The notes: generated by a model from the sequence alone, not told the origin. A stretch of DNA of 64,000 bases from Micromonospora chokoriensis (GCF_000718555.1 NZ_JOAN01000002.1:406981-470980); one strand, 5' to 3'. Shown: positions 32,424 through 43,618, counted from the stretch's first letter. Made by a program: numbers and translations.

Positions 32424-32571
32424 GGCGGACCGCGCAGACAAGCGTCAACTCACGGTAGGGCGCTGTCGTCGTCGCGCGGTGTCACCGAATTACCCGACGG
32501 GGACCGGCCGACCCGGCGGGATCAGAGCGCTGAGCCGCATCGCACCGCTGGACCGGACAGCTCCGCCGGGA

Positions 32572-33279
32572 TCACCTCCGGAAGAGCTGTTCGTCCAGGC
32601 CAGCCGGCCGGGCCGTCTCCGGGCAGGACGGCGAGTAGTAGTTCATCGTCACGACAGCGCGCAGGGCGTCGTCGTGCCGCATCGGCTCCACGTAGTGGGC
32701 GTGCGCTCGGGCGTCGAAGAAGTAGAGCTGCCCGCGTCTCGGGTAGATGACGCCGCAGTCCGCGTTCACCTCGTCGACGTTGCGCGCGCCTCGGTCTCGG
32801 GCCACCACCAGGGCCCCGCCGGTCTCCTCGGACATGTCGGTCAGGTAGAGCAGGCCCTGCATCGGGTTGCTGTCCACGTGGCACGGATAGCGCTCACCGT
32901 CGCCGCGCAAGATGTTCAGGCTCAGCGCCCGATTGAGCGTGCTGGTGGTGTGCAGCTCCTCGTCGGCCAACCGGCGGGCCAGATCACGGAACCACCCGCC
33001 ATACAGCTCGTGGAGCCAGGGCGCCTCCCGGCGCAACTCCTCCCCGCTCACCGTCTCCAGCGAGATCTCGACGTCCGGCACCTCCCGGGCGGTGCTCATG
33101 GTGGGACGGAAGCTGTGCCTTCTCGCCGTGCGATGCGCCACGTCCAGCAGCGCGGTGTCCCACCCCGCGGGCAGCACCGAGCCGACGTCGTAGACGTGCC
33201 AGTGGAAGGGCAACAGGGCGGGAGGCTGCCACTCGGCGAACGCCTCGGTGGTCGACTTCGGTAGCAAGATCTCGTGCAC
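32572..33279 (-). CDS. Fe(II)/2-oxoglutarate-dependent oxygenase (prolyl-4-hydroxylase-like fold)
   Basis: 235 residues. The iron site is visible as HVDSN, with His and Asp two residues apart, a distal His in HAHYVEPM, and a likely 2OG-binding Arg in LRAVVTMNYY. YLTDMSEETGGALVV between them is typical of the double-stranded beta-helix fold. The GTG start at 33279 has AGGAGG 4-5 bp upstream. It lies at the right end of the biosynthetic cluster, reading toward ilvE. A free or carrier-bound amino acid, or a side chain of the finished peptide, is a reasonable substrate. It is a different family from the VioC-like enzyme, so the cluster would hold two separate 2OG oxygenases. Confidence 0.8.
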   Translation of the reverse strand: MHEILLPKSTTEAFAEWQPPALLPFHWHVYDVGSVLPAGWDTALLDVAHRTARRHSFRPTMSTAREVPDVEISLETVSGEELRREAPWLHELYGGWFRDLARRLADEELHTTSTLNRALSLNILRGDGERYPCHVDSNPMQGLLYLTDMSEETGGALVVARDRGARNVDEVNADCGVIYPRRGQLYFFDARAHAHYVEPMRHDDALRAVVTMNYYSPSCPETARPAGLDEQLFRR

Positions 33280-33315
33280 GGATCCTCCTGCTCGACCTGC
33301 TATCGGAGATTCGCC

Positions 33316-33918
33316 TCAGGCGTGCCAGACCGGGTACGCGGCGGCCAGCGCCGCGGCCTGGTAGGGCCCCCGCGCTGAGTCTTCGGCGATGACCTCCACC
33401 GGCCACTTCTGCTTCAGCGACACCCAGAGCCTCGACGTCACGCCCGAGAACGCGGCCAACTCGTCTGTTCCCTCGGCGACCCGCAGCACGTACGTCCACG
33501 CCCCCGCGTCGGGTGCGCCGTCGAGCGGGGCACGCCAGGAACGGTGCAGGCTGCGCCCACGCCACGCGGGGGCTTCGGCGGACAGCAGGGCGTCGGCCAG
33601 GGCTGGGTCGGGGGCGTTCCCGGGGCCGCCAGGGCTGAACCGGTAGGACGGCGGCGGCACCTCGGCGATGACCGGCACGTCGGCCAGGTCGGGGCCGTCG
33701 GGGTCGCCGAGGAAGGTACGCATCAGCGTCTGTTCCTCGATGGTGATGCCGACACCCTGGTAGGCGAGGTTGAGCAGGAGCGCGTCGTCGCCCAGGTCGA
33801 ACTCACCCGCGGCGTAGTTCTCCCGTACCGTGCCGAGGACGTCGTCGGAGAGCCGGCCGGCAAGCCGGCGACACACCTCGGCGACCGCCGCGTACGTCTT
33901 CGCATCCATGGTGTTCAT
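33316..33918 (-). CDS. Probable immunity protein for the EndoU toxin
   Basis: 200 residues, not recognised as a known family. It is soluble, acidic and mixed alpha/beta in appearance, without a signal peptide or membrane segment. The start ATG overlaps the stop of the EndoU gene (ATGA at 33918-33915), an arrangement typical of toxin-immunity pairs where the immunity gene directly follows the toxin. Function is therefore inferred from position and coupling only. A chaperone or an unrelated protein is possible. Confidence 0.55.
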   Translation of the reverse strand: MNTMDAKTYAAVAEVCRRLAGRLSDDVLGTVRENYAAGEFDLGDDALLLNLAYQGVGITIEEQTLMRTFLGDPDGPDLADVPVIAEVPPPSYRFSPGGPGNAPDPALADALLSAEAPAWRGRSLHRSWRAPLDGAPDAGAWTYVLRVAEGTDELAAFSGVTSRLWVSLKQKWPVEVIAEDSARGPYQAAALAAAYPVWHA

Positions 33919-34679
33919 CTCTTCTTGTACTCACCGAGGTCGGTCTTCGTGACGTTGCCCTGGGCGTCCTGGACCACTCGGATGATCCTGTTGCCCTTCG
34001 GGCCCTCCCACGTCCAACTGCCGTCACCACCGGCAGCGGGATTACTGTAACGGGGTGGGACAGCGTTCGGGATTCCCTGCGGCGCCGGGTTCGGTGCCGC
34101 CGGGTTGCTGATGACCCCGGGATTGTTCGCGTTCGGCGGGTACGCGGTGCGGATCTCGCCGTCGGCGAGCACGGTGGTCTTGACCTCGACGCCGTCGACC
34201 ACGCCCACGTAGTCGTAGGCCCAAACCGGGTTGCCGTCCGCGTCCTTGGTGGCATAGGGCCCCTTCGCCGGAGGGCCCTGCTGCGTCACCTGGTGCGCGG
34301 CGTCCAAGATCTTCGCCTCGTCCCAGCTCGTGGGGAACTCCGTCTTGTTGGAGAAGCCGGTGCCCGCCAGGTGGCCACCCTGCCGGCCACCGTCGCCCTC
34401 GATGATGTGTCTTCTCGACGCGTCGCTGTGGTGGATGCCGTCCGCCGTCGGCGGTTGGGCCGGTGCGGGAGGTCGGGTGGGCCTCGTCGGCCTGGTGTTT
34501 GTCGGTCCCTGGCCGGCGACCCCGGCCGGGTGCCCCTGCTGCGCCGCCTGGCCGGTGGCCTGTTGGGCGCTGGAGATGCCGTTGCCCGCGTTGATCCCGC
34601 CGTAGCTCCTCGGCGGCCTCCCGTTGCCACCACCACCCGTGCCGCCGTTGCCGCCACCGGGTCTTGTGGGCTTCGCCAT
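33915..34679 (-). CDS. EndoU-family nuclease toxin
   Basis: 254 residues. The first 80 are Gly/Pro/Gln-rich and low in complexity. The C-terminal part matches the bacterial EndoU pattern: RRHIIEGD, GGHLAGTGF, KTEFPTSWDEAKIL, then VDGVEVKTTVL and DGEIRTAYP. Bacterial EndoU domains are RNases found as the tips of polymorphic toxins (CdiA, Type VII and related). Two His and a Lys/Thr group in these motifs would form the active site. It lies 7 bp after a WXG-like gene and overlaps the presumed immunity gene, consistent with a secreted contact or antibacterial toxin. Delivery by the Type VII apparatus is inferred; no secretion genes are in the window. Confidence 0.83.
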   Translation of the reverse strand: MAKPTRPGGGNGGTGGGGNGRPPRSYGGINAGNGISSAQQATGQAAQQGHPAGVAGQGPTNTRPTRPTRPPAPAQPPTADGIHHSDASRRHIIEGDGGRQGGHLAGTGFSNKTEFPTSWDEAKILDAAHQVTQQGPPAKGPYATKDADGNPVWAYDYVGVVDGVEVKTTVLADGEIRTAYPPNANNPGVISNPAAPNPAPQGIPNAVPPRYSNPAAGGDGSWTWEGPKGNRIIRVVQDAQGNVTKTDLGEYKKR

Positions 34680-34686
34680 GGACGCC

Positions 34687-35388
34687 TTATCCGTTCAGGA
34701 TGCGGGTGAGGTTGGTCAGGCTCGTGATCAGCGCGCCGACGTACATGAGGATGCGCCCGGCCCACTTGGCGACGGCCGCCACGATCTGGGCGGCGACGAC
34801 CGGGATCGTGACCACGAAGATGGCCTCCACCGCCCAGACGATCACGCGCGCCACCAGATCGGCGATGAGGTCGCGCACGATGTCGCGGGTGAAGGCCACC
34901 AGGTTGCCGGCGCCTTCGGTGGCCGCCGCCATCGCCGCCGAGACCGCGCCGAGGCCACCGAGGGCCTCGACGTTGTGGTCCATCAGGCCGTGGTACGACT
35001 GCGCGGCCTGGCCATACCACTCGGGCAGGTCCCCATCGAGGTGCGCGCGCAGGTCGTTGGCCATGCTGTGCAGCTCGGTGGCCATGTTGTTCCAGGTGGC
35101 GGCGTGCGAGGCGACCACGTCGGGCATGCCGGTGAGCTGGTCGAGCACCTCCCGCAGGGGCTCGAAGTATTCCATCGCCCACCCCAGCCCGTTGGCCAAC
35201 AGCGCGCTGAACGGATCCAGCACGGTCACCACGGCATCGAGCCCGAACGCGGCACCGGCCAACAGGTCGTCGACCCAGCCCTCACTGCGGATCGCGTCGA
35301 CCAGGCCCTCGACGCTGTCGGCCAGGGAGGCGCCCGTCCAGACCTCCCGGGTCGACGTGACGTCGGCAACGAGCGACAAGTCGGTCAT
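34687..35388 (-). CDS. WXG100-like helical protein with C-terminal membrane segments
   Basis: 233 residues. The middle is a helical hairpin of WXG100/PPE-associated type (AATWNNMATEL, then LPEWYGQAAQSY, where the WxG position reads WYG). The last 80 residues are hydrophobic and would form two or three membrane helices (VIWAVEAIFVVTIPVVAAQIV, AGRILMYVGALI). Such proteins accompany Type VII effectors as partners or as the N-terminal trafficking part of a split toxin. Here the toxin domain is in the next gene, 7 bp downstream, so the two probably form one effector complex. It is 10 bp after the EspC-like gene. Confidence 0.68.
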   Translation of the reverse strand: MTDLSLVADVTSTREVWTGASLADSVEGLVDAIRSEGWVDDLLAGAAFGLDAVVTVLDPFSALLANGLGWAMEYFEPLREVLDQLTGMPDVVASHAATWNNMATELHSMANDLRAHLDGDLPEWYGQAAQSYHGLMDHNVEALGGLGAVSAAMAAATEGAGNLVAFTRDIVRDLIADLVARVIVWAVEAIFVVTIPVVAAQIVAAVAKWAGRILMYVGALITSLTNLTRILNG

Positions 35389-35398
35389 CGTGTCGTCC

Positions 35399-35719
35399 TC
35401 ACGGGGTCAACTGGCTTCCCACGCTGTTCATCAGGGATGCGTTGTCGCCGTCGACCGCGTCGTAGCCGTCCGCGGTCTGGCGCAGGCCAGCGGCGGCCAG
35501 CGTCAGATTCTCCTCGACCTTCGCGAACAGTTCGTCCTGCCGCGCGTGTTTGCCCTCCAGGACCGCGGCGATCCAGCCACACAGCAGCCCGTACGCCGAG
35601 TCGTCCCCGGCGATGTGCGCACTGGCCGCCTTCACCGCCGTGAAACGCTGCGCCAGGGCCTCGACATTGCGCGCGTGCGCGCGGATCTCCTCGGCGTCGA
35701 CCGCGAATCCATCGTCCAC
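35399..35719 (-). CDS. EspC/ESX-1 secretion-associated-like small helical protein
   Basis: 106 residues, predicted to be almost entirely helical, opening FAVDAEEIRAHARNVEALAQRF and ending in YDAVD. This resembles the EspC-type excreted virulence-factor family that co-occurs with WXG100 proteins in actinomycete Type VII loci. The GTG start at 35719 is chosen because GGAGGG lies 9 bp upstream; TTG 35722 is possible. It is the first gene of a four-gene unit with the WXG-like, EndoU and immunity genes. It is probably a secreted partner or carrier for the toxin. Confidence 0.7.
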   Translation of the reverse strand: MDDGFAVDAEEIRAHARNVEALAQRFTAVKAASAHIAGDDSAYGLLCGWIAAVLEGKHARQDELFAKVEENLTLAAAGLRQTADGYDAVDGDNASLMNSVGSQLTP

Positions 35720-38635
<2,916 letters not shown>

Positions 38636-38654
38636 CGACCGGACAGCGCCGGGG

Positions 38655-38687
38655 CGGGCGGGCTCGGCACCACGGCGAGCCCGCCCG
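38655..38687 (+). terminator. Terminator hairpin after the xylanase gene
   Basis: A 12-bp stem, CGGGCGGGCTCG/CGAGCCCGCCCG, with a 9-nt loop begins about 20 bp after the xylanase stop. It lies between the xylanase and the cutinase genes, which suggests they are transcribed separately or attenuated here. Confidence 0.75.
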
Positions 38688-38721
38688 TCCCGCACCCACC
38701 CACCACCAGGAGGTACCGACA

Positions 38722-40104
38722 GTGCGAGGACCCGCAAACCACCCCCCGGCCTCGGGGAACACCCATACTGGCCGAGTGTCGCCCCGTCTCCGGGCACGGC
38801 TGTTCAAGCTCGCCGCGGCCGGGATCGCAGTCGCAGTCGGGTTGTTCACCATCACCGTGGCGACCGGGTCGGCATCGGCCGCCGACAACCCCTACCAGCG
38901 GGGCCCGGACCCCACCCGCAGCAGCGTCACCGCCGTGAATGGCCCCTTCGCCAACACGTCGGTAAGCGTCCCGACCGGGTACGGCTTCAACGGCGGCCGG
39001 ATCTACTACCCGACCGACACCAGCCAGGGGACCTTCGGAGCCATCGCGATCTCGCCGGGTTACACCGCGTTGTTCTCCGCCGAGCTGGCCTGGATGGGAC
39101 CATGGCTGGCCTCCCACGGCTTCGTCGTGATCGGTATCGAAACGAACAGCCGCAACGACTTCGACACGGCCCGCGGCACCCAGTTGCTCGCCGCACTGGA
39201 CTACCTCACCCAGCAGAGCCCGGTACGCGACCGCGTCGACCCCAACCGGTTGGCGGTCGCCGGTCACTCCATGGGCGGCGGCGGCGCGCTGAGCGCGGCA
39301 ACCCGGCGCTCGTCGTTGAAGGCAGTGGTCGGCATCGCGCCGTACTCGCCGTCGTCGAACCTGGCCAACGACCGGGTGCCCACGATGATCTTCTCTGGAC
39401 AGGCGGACACGGTGGTCACCCCGTCCTACGCCACCGGCCTGTACAACAGCCTCCCGGCCACGACGGAGAGCGTCTACCTGGAGGTCGCCGGCGCGGATCA
39501 TGGGTTCATGGTCGGGCGGTCGAACCCGGTGATGGTCCGGACCATGCTGCCGTTCGTCAAGATGTTCATCGACAACGACGCCCGGTACAGCCAGTTCCTC
39601 TGCCCGCTGCTGGACTCCAGCGGTGTGGTCACCTCCCGCAGCACCTGCCCGTTGCTGCCCTCGACGCCGACCACCCCGACGCCGACCCCCACCGATCCGC
39701 CGACCGTCCCACCCGGCTCCGCCAGCGAGATCGTCGGCACGCAGTCCGGGCGCTGCATCGACGTACCCAACGCCTCACGTAACAACGGCACCCGGGTGCA
39801 GCTCTACGACTGCAACAAACAGACCAACCAGGCATGGACCTACACCTCGAACAAACAACTCCAGGTGTACGGCACCATGTGCCTCGACGCGGCAGGCGCC
39901 GGCAACGGCGCGGCAGTGCAGATCTACAGCTGCCACAGCCAAACGAACCAACAGTGGAACGTCAACTCCAACGGCACCATCAGCAACGTCCAGTCCGGGC
40001 GCTGCCTGGACGCCTGGAGCACCACCAACGGAGCACAGATCCAGCTCTACGACTGCCACGGACAAACCAACCAGCAGTTCCGACTCGCCTCCCTCACACG
40101 GTGA
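38722..40104 (+). CDS. PETase/cutinase-type polyester hydrolase with C-terminal CBM13
   Basis: 460 residues. A signal peptide ends near SASAAD (about 53). The alpha/beta-hydrolase domain (about 54-312) matches the Thermobifida/Ideonella cutinase family: NPYQRGPDPT, GHSMGGGG with Ser183, Asp229 in SGQADTV, His260 in GADHGFM, and a C-terminal Cys pair (FLCP, STCP). Family members hydrolyse cutin, polyesters and sometimes poly(ethylene terephthalate). A Pro/Thr linker leads to a CBM13 (about 330-458) nearly identical to that of the xylanase upstream. Cutinases of this family usually end at the second Cys, so the lectin-like module is unusual. GTG 38722 has GGAGG 8 bp upstream. Action on cutin or suberin in plant debris is the likeliest role; plastic activity is untested. 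Confidence 0.92.
   Translation: MRGPANHPPASGNTHTGRVSPRLRARLFKLAAAGIAVAVGLFTITVATGSASAADNPYQRGPDPTRSSVTAVNGPFANTSVSVPTGYGFNGGRIYYPTDTSQGTFGAIAISPGYTALFSAELAWMGPWLASHGFVVIGIETNSRNDFDTARGTQLLAALDYLTQQSPVRDRVDPNRLAVAGHSMGGGGALSAATRRSSLKAVVGIAPYSPSSNLANDRVPTMIFSGQADTVVTPSYATGLYNSLPATTESVYLEVAGADHGFMVGRSNPVMVRTMLPFVKMFIDNDARYSQFLCPLLDSSGVVTSRSTCPLLPSTPTTPTPTPTDPPTVPPGSASEIVGTQSGRCIDVPNASRNNGTRVQLYDCNKQTNQAWTYTSNKQLQVYGTMCLDAAGAGNGAAVQIYSCHSQTNQQWNVNSNGTISNVQSGRCLDAWSTTNGAQIQLYDCHGQTNQQFRLASLTR
39709..40092 (+). repeat. CBM13-coding direct repeat, copy 2
   Basis: Second copy of the 384-bp segment at 37286-37669, aligned without gaps at a fixed offset of 2423 bp. It codes the CBM13 of the cutinase-type gene. 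The differences are mostly silent, apart from two clustered patches. Confidence 0.93.
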
Positions 40105-40120
40105 TCACGGCCGACTGAAA

Positions 40121-40153
40121 CGGGCGGGCTCGGCGTCACGCCGGGCCCGCCCG
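40121..40153. terminator. Bidirectional hairpin between convergent cutinase and GH43-like genes
   Basis: A 15-bp stem, CGGGCGGGCTCGGCG/CGCCGGGCCCGCCCG, with one G-T pair and a 3-nt loop. It starts 17 bp after the cutinase stop and overlaps the last codons of the convergent GH43-like gene (stop at 40136). Confidence 0.78.
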
Positions 40154-41785
40154 CAGCAGTCCGACCTCGACCTGGAACGAGCTGGTCCGGGTCTGACCCG
40201 CCACCGTGTAGGAGACGGTCACGCTCTGCCTCCCCGGCCTGTTCGGGTCGTACCCCGAAACGGTGTATCCGCCGTGTCCGGCGAGCAGGACCTCATCCTG
40301 GACACCGTCGGTGTAGTCGGCCGTGACGACGAGGCCGGTGAGGTCGAGGGCCTGACCGAGGGCGTAGCTGGTCCGCGCCGGAAGGGTCCGCACCGAGATC
40401 GACGACGGGTCAGCGCCGCGCAGCGCAGCATGCTCTGCCTGGGTCAGCGCGAAGATGTTCCCGTGGCGCATGACGCCTTGAGCCAGGCCGTAATCCGGTT
40501 TCTGCGCCCAGTCGATGGGGGTCCACTGCCCGGAGGCGAGGTCGTCACCCCAATACGGATGCAGCTGCTCCTCCAGGCGGGTTCCCGACGGTGACCCGAG
40601 CCATATCTGGTCGGCATAGAGGTAGTAGCCCTGACCGCGTACGTCGCCGGGGTTGGCCTTCACCACCATCGGCGCCTCGGCGTAGGTGGTAGCCATTGTG
40701 TCGTGGGTGATGCAGCCCTTGACCAGCTGCCATTGCTCGTTCGGCGCGAGCACCGAGGTCGCCCGCTCCTGGTAGATGTCCTCCGAGCCGCACGACGGGA
40801 CGTACTTGGTGGTCCCGACGCCGGTGGAGGTGCGGTCGGCGACGAAGCGGTGGTAGGAGCCGTCCTCGTCGTCCTGGATGATGACGGCGTCCAGCGTCCC
40901 GTGCCCGGGCCTGTCGATCATCGCCTGCGGTGGCGTGAAGGTCACGAAGTCCCGCGTGGTGGTGTAGAGGGTCTGGTTCCGGGTCAGCGGGTAGCGACCG
41001 TTCGGGTCGGTGCGGTCGGGCGTGTAGTACGTCCCGGTCGGATACACCGACGACGTCCAGTACACGACGTAGGCCCCGATCGACGTGTCCCAGATGGCCT
41101 CCGGCGCGAACGCCATGCCCGCCTCCTCCGGGGCCACCAGGACGTGCCGCTGCTCGGACCAGGTTCGCAGGTCGGTGGATTCCCACACCTCGATGTAGCG
41201 GCTCGCGCCGCTCTGTGCCCAGTCCCAGTTCTGCCACCCGTACGCCCGGCCATCGACATTCAGGTCCGTAGCGACGAGGTAGAACCTGTCCCCCTCCGGC
41301 GAGCGGACGATGGACGGATCCCGCACGGCATGCATGCCCTTGGTGGACTGGAGGAACACCTGCCCGCCCTTGGCCGCCGTCCAGCGGGTCGCGTCATTGC
41401 CGACGCTGGTGGCCATGTAGATCTGCTGTCCCGCCTGGCTGTTGGACCTGGCGAAGTTCGTCATGCCGTAGCGGGAGAACGGCGCCAGTTTCACGGCGGG
41501 CCGCACCGTCAGGACGAAGTCACGACATGCGCGGTCTCCGCCGACGATGGCGCACGCGGTAAGTGTCACCGTCACCGGGGCAGACCCCGCCGGCGGCCGC
41601 CGCACCACCCCCGGTGCGATCGCACCGTCGGCTGCGTCGGAGACGACCTCCGGTTTGGACGACCTCCAACTCACCGCCACGCCCGGCACCGCCGCCACCG
41701 TGGCCGGGAGCGTCACGTTGCCCCGCACGTCCGAGAGGTCGGGGATGGTGATCTGGGCCAGGGCTTGCTCCGCGAGCCCGGTCAT
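40136..41785 (-). CDS. GH43-like glycosidase with Ig-like domains, no signal peptide
   Basis: 549 residues. The N-terminal 90 residues look like an atrophied bacterial Ig-like domain (VRGNVTLPATVAAVPGVAVSWRSS). A five-bladed-propeller glycosidase domain of GH43 type follows (about 105-440; VRDPSIVRSPEGDRFYLVATD, EVWESTDLRTW, WAPEA-like FAPEAIWD, GTLDAVIIQDD). A second Ig-like domain closes the protein (about 455-540; LPARTSYALGQALDLTGLVV). Homologues of this layout are secreted, usually with a LamG or other domain ahead; here no signal peptide is present. GGGGGA stands 5 bp before ATG 41785, so it is probably translated. It may be an N-terminally truncated gene, or a cytoplasmic variant. Arabinan/xylan side-chain activity is inferred. 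Confidence 0.8.
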   Translation of the reverse strand: MTGLAEQALAQITIPDLSDVRGNVTLPATVAAVPGVAVSWRSSKPEVVSDAADGAIAPGVVRRPPAGSAPVTVTLTACAIVGGDRACRDFVLTVRPAVKLAPFSRYGMTNFARSNSQAGQQIYMATSVGNDATRWTAAKGGQVFLQSTKGMHAVRDPSIVRSPEGDRFYLVATDLNVDGRAYGWQNWDWAQSGASRYIEVWESTDLRTWSEQRHVLVAPEEAGMAFAPEAIWDTSIGAYVVYWTSSVYPTGTYYTPDRTDPNGRYPLTRNQTLYTTTRDFVTFTPPQAMIDRPGHGTLDAVIIQDDEDGSYHRFVADRTSTGVGTTKYVPSCGSEDIYQERATSVLAPNEQWQLVKGCITHDTMATTYAEAPMVVKANPGDVRGQGYYLYADQIWLGSPSGTRLEEQLHPYWGDDLASGQWTPIDWAQKPDYGLAQGVMRHGNIFALTQAEHAALRGADPSSISVRTLPARTSYALGQALDLTGLVVTADYTDGVQDEVLLAGHGGYTVSGYDPNRPGRQSVTVSYTVAGQTRTSSFQVEVGLLRAGPA

Positions 41786-41812
41786 AGTGGTCCCCCTGCG
41801 ATCGCGGCCCCG

Positions 41813-42292
41813 CTACCTGCTGGGGAGGCCGTCCAACTCCGCGAGGTACATGGCCTGCATGCGGTCATAGTGCCGGACCAGCAGCATGAGCTCCTCGACG
41901 CTGTAGCCCTCGACGAGCCGCTCCGCCCGCTCGGCGAACCGCTCGTACGGTCGCTTCAACTCGGCGACTCGCTCCGGCCGCAGGGTGACGATCACCCGCC
42001 GCCGGTCCGCCGGATCACGCTCGGCCGTCACGTAGCCCGCCTGCTGGAGCCGGCGGAGCATGCTGGTCACCGCCCCGGTGGTGAGGTTGGTCCGCTCGGC
42101 GACCTGCCCCGCGGTGGCGGATCCGACGTCCGCCAGGTAGTCCAGGCACTCCAGGTCGCTCACGGTGAGGCCGAGCCGCTCCGCGATGGCGTACCGGAAC
42201 ACCATGGACAGCCGCGACATCTCCCGCCCGGCGCGCATGAGGTCGGCGATCGCGGACGCACGGGCCGGCTCGTGGGACATGCCCGCAATCAT
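41813..42292 (-). CDS. MarR-family transcriptional regulator
   Basis: 159 residues. A winged-helix DNA-binding region is visible (ATAGQVAERTNLTTGAVTSML, then LQQAGYVTAERDPADRRRVIV, the recognition helix and wing with the conserved DxRR). ATG 42292 overlaps the stop of the FAD-monooxygenase gene (ATGA), so the two are co-transcribed and coupled; ATG 42280 is an alternative start. MarR proteins of this kind usually repress their own operon and are released by a small aromatic ligand. The palindrome at 43543-43559, just before the operon, is the obvious binding site. Confidence 0.93.
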   Translation of the reverse strand: MIAGMSHEPARASAIADLMRAGREMSRLSMVFRYAIAERLGLTVSDLECLDYLADVGSATAGQVAERTNLTTGAVTSMLRRLQQAGYVTAERDPADRRRVIVTLRPERVAELKRPYERFAERAERLVEGYSVEELMLLVRHYDRMQAMYLAELDGLPSR

Positions 42293-43536
42293 GCCTCCGG
42301 CACGGTGACCCGGTGCAGCCGAGGTAACACGCGGGTCAGCACCCAGTGCGGTGCGGCCGCGCCTCCGGTGAGGCGGCGCATCAGCCCGGCGGCGGTGTCG
42401 ACGGCGCGGAAGGCGTAGGGCACCATCTCGTCCTGGTAGCCAGCGATCGCCTCCTCCACCGGCGTGCCGCTCGCCCGAGCCTGGACCAGCCGGCGGCCGA
42501 GCAGGGCGGCGTCGCGCAGCGCCGTGTTGCCACCATGAGCGCCGAACGGCGGCATGACGTGCACGGCGTCGCCCATCATCGTCGCCCGGGGCACCGCCCA
42601 GCGGCGCGGGCGCCGGCCGCTGGCGAAGAGGTTGAGCACCGTGGCGTCCAGCTCGGCCGTGCCGACCAGCCGCCGGATGACCGGGTGGAAGTCCCCGCTC
42701 AGCTGGGAAGCCAGTCTCCACAGCGCCAGCAGGTCCCCACGGATGCCGACGGGCACCTCCTCCTGCCGCAGCAGTAGTCCCCACATGACGTAGTCGTAGC
42801 CAGTGGGCGCATAGCTGCCCGGGGCCAGGCGCGCGAACGCCTCCTGCGGGCTCTCGCCGAACCGCATCGAGGTGAAGAAGAAGGCGCGGCCCGGCCGGTC
42901 GGCGATGGCCAGGACCCCGCTGGTACGCAGCGCGTCCGGAATGACGCTCTCGCCGTTGCGGTGCAGGGGCGACCGACCGTAGATGCCCGCCATCAGGGTG
43001 TTCGCCGGGTGAGCGTCCGGCATGAGCTGCGCGCGTAGCGCCGAGCCGACGCCGTCCGCGGCGACGACGACGGTCGCCGCGGCGGCTGCGCCGTCGGAGA
43101 ACCGCAGCCGCAGCCCAGCCGAGCCGCCGCTGTCCACCGCGACGGCTTCCTTGCCGTAGTGGATGCGCCCGTCCAGCCCAGATTGCAGGATCGACCGCAG
43201 GGTCAGCCGGTCGACCTGGCGGGTCGCGTGTGGCTCGTTCTTGAAGGTGATGGTGAACGCGTCCCGCAGCCGGCTGTCGGTGAAGCGCAGCTGCCCGCCG
43301 GGCTCGTCGCCGGTGGTCAGCGCCAGGTGGTACAGCGAGCGCGGCAGACTCTCGCGCAGCGCGTCCAGCCCGTACCGGTCGAGAATGATCCGGTAGCCCT
43401 GCCGCCGGACGAAGGGGCCCGGATCTCGCTCGTAGACGTGCACGTCGATGCCGGCGCGCATCAGGTACTGGGCGAGGCAGAGGCCGGAGAGGCCGGCGCC
43501 GGCGATCGCCACTGAGATGTCTGTCGATATGCCCAT
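42289..43536 (-). CDS. FAD-dependent monooxygenase (aromatic hydroxylase family)
   Basis: 415 residues. The Rossmann FAD motif GAGLSGL is near the N-terminus, followed by ADGVGSALR and the C-terminal FAD motif GDAVHVMPPFGAHGGN, all typical of class A flavin monooxygenases of the p-hydroxybenzoate hydroxylase type. These hydroxylate aromatic compounds or inactivate antibiotics such as tetracycline and rifamycin. The substrate cannot be assigned. It is the first gene of an operon with the MarR regulator, which suggests induction by its own aromatic substrate. Confidence 0.9.
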   Translation of the reverse strand: MGISTDISVAIAGAGLSGLCLAQYLMRAGIDVHVYERDPGPFVRRQGYRIILDRYGLDALRESLPRSLYHLALTTGDEPGGQLRFTDSRLRDAFTITFKNEPHATRQVDRLTLRSILQSGLDGRIHYGKEAVAVDSGGSAGLRLRFSDGAAAAATVVVAADGVGSALRAQLMPDAHPANTLMAGIYGRSPLHRNGESVIPDALRTSGVLAIADRPGRAFFFTSMRFGESPQEAFARLAPGSYAPTGYDYVMWGLLLRQEEVPVGIRGDLLALWRLASQLSGDFHPVIRRLVGTAELDATVLNLFASGRRPRRWAVPRATMMGDAVHVMPPFGAHGGNTALRDAALLGRRLVQARASGTPVEEAIAGYQDEMVPYAFRAVDTAAGLMRRLTGGAAAPHWVLTRVLPRLHRVTVPEA

Positions 43537-43542
43537 GCGAAT

Positions 43543-43559
43543 ATCTTAATGACTAAGAT
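43543..43559. promoter_or_regulatory. Candidate MarR operator
   Basis: Perfect inverted repeat ATCTTA-ATGAC-TAAGAT, 7-23 bp upstream of the monooxygenase ATG. It is AT-rich in an otherwise GC-rich setting, and its size and half-site spacing suit a MarR dimer. A repressor here would block transcription start or early elongation of the operon that encodes the MarR protein itself. Confidence 0.75.
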
Positions 43560-43618
43560 GATTTGGGCAAGGGTCACCAGTTGCCTGGCCGCCTGGCCGG
43601 CCACGGCGCTGCGCACGT

